Shown here one piece after another: positions 4,964-6,121 of a stretch of 6,121 nt of DNA. This DNA comes from Deltaproteobacteria bacterium (GTDB lineage Bacteria > Desulfobacterota > DSM-4660 > Desulfatiglandales > Desulfatiglandaceae): NCBI GenBank assembly GCA_019313765.1, contig JAFDAP010000271.1, forward strand, positions 1-6,121. The letters are read 5' to 3'. Below the pieces are notes generated by a model. That model worked only from the letters and a program-made list of their open reading frames with translations. It was not told the origin of the DNA and searched no databases. The position numbers were made by a program, and so were the translations under genes. Position 1 is the first letter of the stretch; each line of letters begins with the position of its first letter.

Positions 4964-6121
4964 GTGGTAAAAAAGTCTGTTAAAACAATTTTCATTTTTT
5001 CTCTTTTGTGCCTTTTTTTACCGGAAGTGCCTTTCCTGCATGCCCAAACCGAGGGCAAGGCAAGTGAAAACGAAGTCTTTGCCATTGGAACGGGAGTAAT
5101 AGTCAGCGGAAACCTGGCCCGGGCAAAAAAAAACGCCATCTCCCAGGCATTGATGGAAGGCGTGGAAAACTATCTTGTTCGCCGGTTGGGGAATCAGGGA
5201 GTGGCAAATAATTTCCAGAGGCTCATCCAGGAAATTATTCCCAAGGCCGAAGAAGACATTGAAAATTTCCATATCCTCGCTGAAGAGCAGATCGGCGCAA
5301 AGTGGAAGGTCCTTGTGCGTCTCAGAATAAATGACAAAGTCTTGAATGAAAGATTACGACAGGCCGGGATTGTATTCACGGAAGGCCCCCCCATTAAATT
5401 GCTTTTCCTGGTTTCAGAGAAAAGGGGAGGGACGGTTTCTTACTGGTGGAGGGACCCTGAGACCCGTTCCGCACTCAGCCCAACCGAGCTTGCCCTTCAC
5501 AATGTGTTTCAAGAAAGAGGGTTTAGCCCTATTAATCGGGTGCTGAGCGTCCCCGAGGCGCAATATACCAAACATATGCTGTCTTCGGAGCTTCAGGATG
5601 TAAGCATTTTGCGGTGGGGAACACTTTTTTTTGCTGATGTTGTGATTTATGGCCAGGCCGAAGTTATTGAAGAAAAAGAGGTATCCATCTCGCTTGAGGC
5701 ATTTGACGTGAGTCAGGGGGTGCGAATCTGTCAGGATATCTTATCCGAACCGGTTGAAGGCACTGAAGGCAGGGAGAGAATTATTGAAACCATCGATAGG
5801 GCCGTCAGGCTTTTGGCCGCAAGACTGACTCCAACCATCATCCAGGTCAGCGCCTCTGACCAGGAAACGATTAACCGGGTTGAGATCACAGTTAAGGGTT
5901 TAAGTAGTTTTAAGCAGTTCAGGCTCCTCAGGGACTTCCTGAGAAGGGACGTGACGGGTGTAAAATCCGTAAGACAGACCAGGATCAGGAAAGATTCCAT
6001 ATCTATTGCAGTTGAATTTAAGGGAGATAAATATGAGTTGCTGGATCGGATCTTAAATCATGAAAATCTTCCCTTTGAGCTGAATCTTCATCAGACCGCT
6101 GAAGATAGAATTTTGCTTACC
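4964..6121 (+). CDS. Exported protein with FlgT-N/LPP20-like first domain (3' end outside window)
   Basis: From GTG 4964 the frame stays open to the window edge, giving 386 residues. Residues 1-27 are a Sec signal peptide: basic VKKSVK, then a hydrophobic core, ending LHA before Gln28. The Cys16 context (SLLC) is not a lipobox, so a soluble periplasmic or outer-surface protein is likely. Residues 37-71 (AIGTGVIVSGNLARAKKNAISQ region) resemble the FlgT N-terminal/LPP20 type, in which a GxG strand is followed by a helix of the ARxxAxxxAL kind. Residues about 143-250 form an alpha/beta middle domain (IKLLFLVSE, YWW at 160-162, ADVVIYGQAE at 224-233) that recalls FlgT-M or TolB-N-like domains. 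Residues about 305-365 look like another small alpha/beta domain. Exact function is unknown; no flagellar gene is in view. The strong SD and 80-bp gap suggest independent or weakly coupled expression after miaA. Confidence 0.82.
   Translation, partial: MVKKSVKTIFIFSLLCLFLPEVPFLHAQTEGKASENEVFAIGTGVIVSGNLARAKKNAISQALMEGVENYLVRRLGNQGVANNFQRLIQEIIPKAEEDIENFHILAEEQIGAKWKVLVRLRINDKVLNERLRQAGIVFTEGPPIKLLFLVSEKRGGTVSYWWRDPETRSALSPTELALHNVFQERGFSPINRVLSVPEAQYTKHMLSSELQDVSILRWGTLFFADVVIYGQAEVIEEKEVSISLEAFDVSQGVRICQDILSEPVEGTEGRERIIETIDRAVRLLAARLTPTIIQVSASDQETINRVEITVKGLSSFKQFRLLRDFLRRDVTGVKSVRQTRIRKDSISIAVEFKGDKYELLDRILNHENLPFELNLHQTAEDRILLT

Overview
The window looks like ordinary chromosomal DNA from a Gram-negative bacterium. 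A deltaproteobacterial (Desulfobacterota-type) origin is most likely. That is inferred from moderate GC, an endonuclease-type MutL upstream of MiaA, the divergent GAPDH, and structured, repeat-rich gaps between genes. It rests on pattern recognition, not on a database search. All genes are on the + strand.

Layout: (1) 1-441, the C-terminal part of a glyceraldehyde-3-phosphate dehydrogenase-family protein, cut by the left edge. (2) 442-1053, about 610 bp with no credible gene but many short inverted repeats. (3) 1054-1920, an exported zinc-dependent phospholipase C-like protein whose stop overlaps the start of (4) 1917-3623, mutL. (5) 3624-3953, a 330 bp gap holding a nested GC-rich hairpin and a long imperfect stem-loop. 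(6) 3954-4883, miaA (tRNA dimethylallyltransferase). (7) An 80 bp gap with an inverted repeat and short TGAAC repeats. (8) 4964 to the right edge, the N-terminal 386 residues of an exported protein whose first domain resembles the FlgT N-terminal/LPP20 type.

MutL and MiaA are housekeeping genes: mismatch repair and modification of A37 in tRNA. They sit near each other in many bacteria. The phospholipase-like gene is physically coupled to mutL by an ATGA overlap, but no functional link is evident. The two exported proteins point to an envelope or periplasm role at either end of the DNA/tRNA maintenance genes. I see no CRISPR array, tRNA, rRNA, transposase, phage gene or defence system. I do not see a convincing undescribed system. 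The parts most worth a second look are the two structured noncoding regions and the short TGAAC repeats found just upstream of two genes.
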